Positions 61,793 to 64,000 of a DNA stretch of 64,000 nucleotides are shown here, in pieces. Numbering within the stretch: the first letter of the stretch is position 1; each line of letters opens with the position of its first letter. This DNA comes from Pyropia haitanensis (taxonomy: Eukaryota > Rhodophyta > Bangiophyceae > Bangiales > Bangiaceae): NCBI GenBank assembly GCA_008729055.1, contig SDUX01000002.1, positions 248,001-312,000 on the forward strand. Reading direction: 5' to 3'. Both the position numbers and the translations under genes were made by a program. The notes beneath the pieces were generated by a model that saw only the letters and a list, made by a program, of their open reading frames with translations, ran no database searches and was not told the origin of the DNA.

Positions 61793-63064
61793 AGCGTCGG
61801 TGACTGCGTCGCGGCCCCCCTCCGGTCGACTGGGGTCCCCCACTAGGGCGCCGCCCCCCTCCCCCCCGGTGATGGGCGCCCACGTCGCCCCCCCCCCCGG
61901 CGTGTACACCAGGTCATTCGCGACCACCACCGGTGCCCCCCCCCCGGGAACCGCCCCACCACGCGCGCGACGTACGCCTTGGACACCCCCCCCCCCCCCC
62001 TACACCCTCCCGCCCGTCCATCGCGGCCGCGACGGCCGCGGCGGCCCCCCCCCCCCGCGCCAGCACCAGCACCCCCCCCGTCACCGCATCGAGGCGGTGG
62101 ACGACGGCCAGCCGCCCCGCCGCCGCGGCCGCCGCGACCGCCGCCACGTCGGCGGGCGCGACGGCCGGCGACGCTGTCCAGCCGCCCGCGGCGAGGAGGT
62201 GCGTCAGCGCCGCGCGGCGGTACGTGCCGCACGGGTGGACGGGCACGCCGGGGGGCTTGGCCCAGGCGGTGAGGGTGGGCGTGACGGCGAGCAGGCGCGG
62301 GGGGGGGGCCGCCCCGGCCGACGACTCGTGCCGGTGCGTGTCGTGCGTGAGCACGTCCCCGTTTGCGATCGTCGCGGTCACCGACGTTGGCGCGCCGTTG
62401 CGCAGCAGCCGGCCCGACGCCACCTCCCGCGCCCAATAGTCATCGTCGGCAGCCGCCGCGTCGGCGGTGGTGGACGTCGGCATCGCCCCCCCCCCCGCCC
62501 CACCCACCGCCGCCGCCGCCGCTGCCGCCGGCACGGGCCGGTGCAGCTCCGCGGCGAGGACCGCGCCGAGCGGCCGCCCCCGCCACCGCGCCTTGGCGTT
62601 GAGCACCCACGTGTGCGGGTAGGGCACGACCAGCCGCCGGCCGCAGGTGGTCACCACGTAGTCCGCCGCGCTCGCGGCGGGGAGGTCCGCGCCGTGGGCC
62701 TTGCGGCCAGCGGGGTGGGGCGCCCGCTTGGAGGAGGAGGGGCGCCGTCGCTTGGCGGGCGGGGGGGAACCGGCCGCGATCCCCGGGGGGGGGGGGAACG
62801 CACCGTGGCCACGGCGGCACCGGCGGCGGCGACGGTGGCGGCGGCCGACGGCGGGGGGGTCGCACCGGTGGGGCCGCCCGTGTCCGCCCCATTCACCGCT
62901 GGGGGGACAGGGGCGGCTACGCCAGGCGTGTCGGCGGCGGGCGCGACGGCGGCGGCGGCGGTGGGCGCGGCGGCAGGCGCGGCGGCGGCCGCCGAGGCTG
63001 CGGCCGCGGGGGCGACGGCGGCCGCGGCGGGCGGCGCCGCAGCCGGCGCACCCCCGCCGGTCAT
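61165..63064 (-). CDS. RluA-family pseudouridine synthase, RPUSD2/Pus8-9 type (several frame breaks)
   Basis: This RNA pseudouridine synthase converts uridines in tRNA or rRNA. From ATG 63064 a long Ala/Pro/Gly-rich segment precedes [16 protein letters not shown] and an S4-like part ([12 protein letters not shown]). Then come [18 protein letters not shown], the catalytic motif [16 protein letters not shown] (Asp in HRLD, near 62086), [12 protein letters not shown], and [24 protein letters not shown]. This order is that of eukaryotic RPUSD2 and Pus8/Pus9. A C-terminal region carries a Cys cluster (CCCVHC ... CDRC). Four or five breaks fall in G/C runs (62785-62796, about 61985-62000, 61940-61949, 61732-61741, 61226-61242), each solved by one added base. 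The last fix gives the end [18 protein letters not shown] at 61165. Confidence 0.75.
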
Positions 63065-63668
63065 ACCGCGCGGGGCGTGCCGCGCCGCGGTGCGTGACCC
63101 CGCCGCCGCCACCGCCACGGCCCGCCACAGCAGAGGCGCCAGCGTGGAAAAGCAGCGGGGGCGGGGGTGGGGTGCTTGGAGGGGCGGGAGGGAGGGGACA
63201 AGGGGGGGGGAGAGCGCGCGGCGGCGAGAGGGGAGGCCGATAACGGCGAGAGCAGACGCACAGAGAGAGATCAGCAGGGTTGAAAATACCTCTTCCGACA
63301 CCTTTTGGTTTCACCCTTGAAGATCAACAAAAGGTCGACATGTCAATTTGGTCGCAATAGTTTGAAAAAAACTCTCCGTGGCCAGCGTTTTGCCGCGGCT
63401 GCTGGTGCCGACGTGCGGAAGCTCGGCGTGGTGCAAAGAAGATGGACTGCCGGTTTGGCCAGCAGGGTGGCAGGGAAGAGGAGGACCCTTCTGACGAGAA
63501 GAGAATGAGAATATTGGCTTCATACACTCTGGCAAGCAGGCGACCCTCCCCGTCACATCTACACAACATTGACAGGTCAACAGCAGAGCAGCAGACTACG
63601 GACTCAACAATAGCAGATCTCCCCACGCACCCTAGCCCATCAATCACGTACCATCGCAGCATCCGTTA
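63065..63668. other. spacer between pseudouridine synthase and metallothionein-like gene
   Basis: No gene is seen. GC content drops strongly at 63280-63660, likely the promoter of the synthase and the 3' UTR of the next gene. Confidence 0.35.
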
Positions 63669-64000
63669 TCAGGCCGCGCTCGTGCATTTGCACCCCGCCG
63701 GCTCCTTGCTCTTCACCCACTCCACCCACTGCTTCTGCGACTTGGGCTTGGACCCGCCGCACACACACGCCTTGTTGCACTTGCAGGATCCCTTGCAGAT
63801 GCTACAGTCCGCGTGCGGACACGCGTTGGCCATCGCCTCCTTCATCTGCTCAATCGTGATCGTTCCACAGCCGCAGCTGGCCGGCTCACACTTGCACACC
63901 TTCTCAGCCAACGTGCACGTGCAGTCTGCCCAGGTGGCGCAGCCCCAGTTGAAGGAGGGCAGCGCGGCGCCGCTGGCAGAGGGGGGCGCGGCGGCGCTAG
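63669..64000 (-). CDS. metallothionein-like Cys-rich protein (5' end outside window)
   Basis: The frame is open from the right edge to a TGA at 63669 and gives 109 residues with 16 Cys. Many are in metal-binding patterns: WGC, DCTC, CKC, CGC, C-S-I-C, CKC, CVC and CKC. The intervening helix (TITIEQMKEAMANAC) and a Lys-rich linker with a Trp pair (KQWVEWVKSKEP) are unusual for short metallothioneins, which usually lack aromatics. It probably binds zinc, copper or cadmium in the cytosol, by analogy with the CxC pattern. No ATG lies inside the window in the correct place, so the start, or an upstream exon, is beyond position 64000. Confidence 0.7.
   Translation of the reverse strand, partial: SAAAPPSASGAALPSFNWGCATWADCTCTLAEKVCKCEPASCGCGTITIEQMKEAMANACPHADCSICKGSCKCNKACVCGGSKPKSQKQWVEWVKSKEPAGCKCTSAA

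Overview
The window reads as nuclear DNA of a very GC-rich, intron-poor photosynthetic eukaryote. The best fit is a bangiophyte red alga (Porphyra/Pyropia type); this placement is an inference. Supporting signs are eukaryote-only proteins (RNase P subunit POP5, an ER protein disulfide isomerase ending in KEEL, signal peptide peptidase, tetraspanin-like proteins), plastid-type proteins (an ISE2-like DExH helicase, a two-cluster ferredoxin-like protein, a plastid-like thioesterase), secreted Hedgehog-type Hint proteins, a tRNA-Ala with an intron, strong G/C preference at third codon positions and Ala/Gly/Pro-rich linkers. There are no operons or Shine-Dalgarno sites. Only two spliceosomal introns are clear, both about 300 nt and both with a GTACGT donor.

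Layout. 0-14 kb: tail of a Lys-rich protein, POP5, a Gfo/Idh/MocA oxidoreductase, a secreted Cys-rich protein, a PDI, UDP-glucose 4-epimerase and signal peptide peptidase. 14-22.4 kb: a gene-free stretch with a (GGGC)n tract, a tetraspanin-like gene, tRNA-Ala(CGC), a plastid ferredoxin-like gene and the first Hint protein. 22.8-31.4 kb: an extremely G/C-tract-rich block with an SF1 (UPF1/SMUBP2-type) helicase, a METTL21-type methyltransferase, a divergent protein kinase and a broken ankyrin gene, plus a dispersed repeat whose inverted relative lies near 7.2 kb. 32-43 kb: a five-knuckle CCHC protein, mitochondrial ribosomal protein S8, two unknown proteins, a mitochondrial-carrier-like protein and a second tetraspanin-like protein. 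43.9-58.4 kb: a secreted protein with four near-identical 24-residue repeats, an ISE2-like helicase, a zinc-ribbon protein, a secreted RCC1-like protein, a hotdog thioesterase and the second Hint protein. 61-64 kb: an RluA-type pseudouridine synthase and a metallothionein-like gene running off the right edge.

The genes do not form one pathway. They group loosely into secretory pathway and cell surface (PDI, SPP, Hint proteins, repeat proteins, RCC1-like, tetraspanin-like, GALE for sugar nucleotides), RNA metabolism (POP5, S8, two helicases, CCHC protein, pseudouridine synthase, tRNA) and organelle functions (ferredoxin-like, thioesterase, carrier).

Many genes change reading frame, usually inside a long G or C run. 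In almost every case the frame is restored by adding one base (or removing two). The simplest explanation is systematic undercalling of G/C runs in the assembly; transcript slippage or recoding is the interesting alternative. Coordinates of such genes span the whole inferred gene. Most remaining open frames are GC-driven shadows and were left out.
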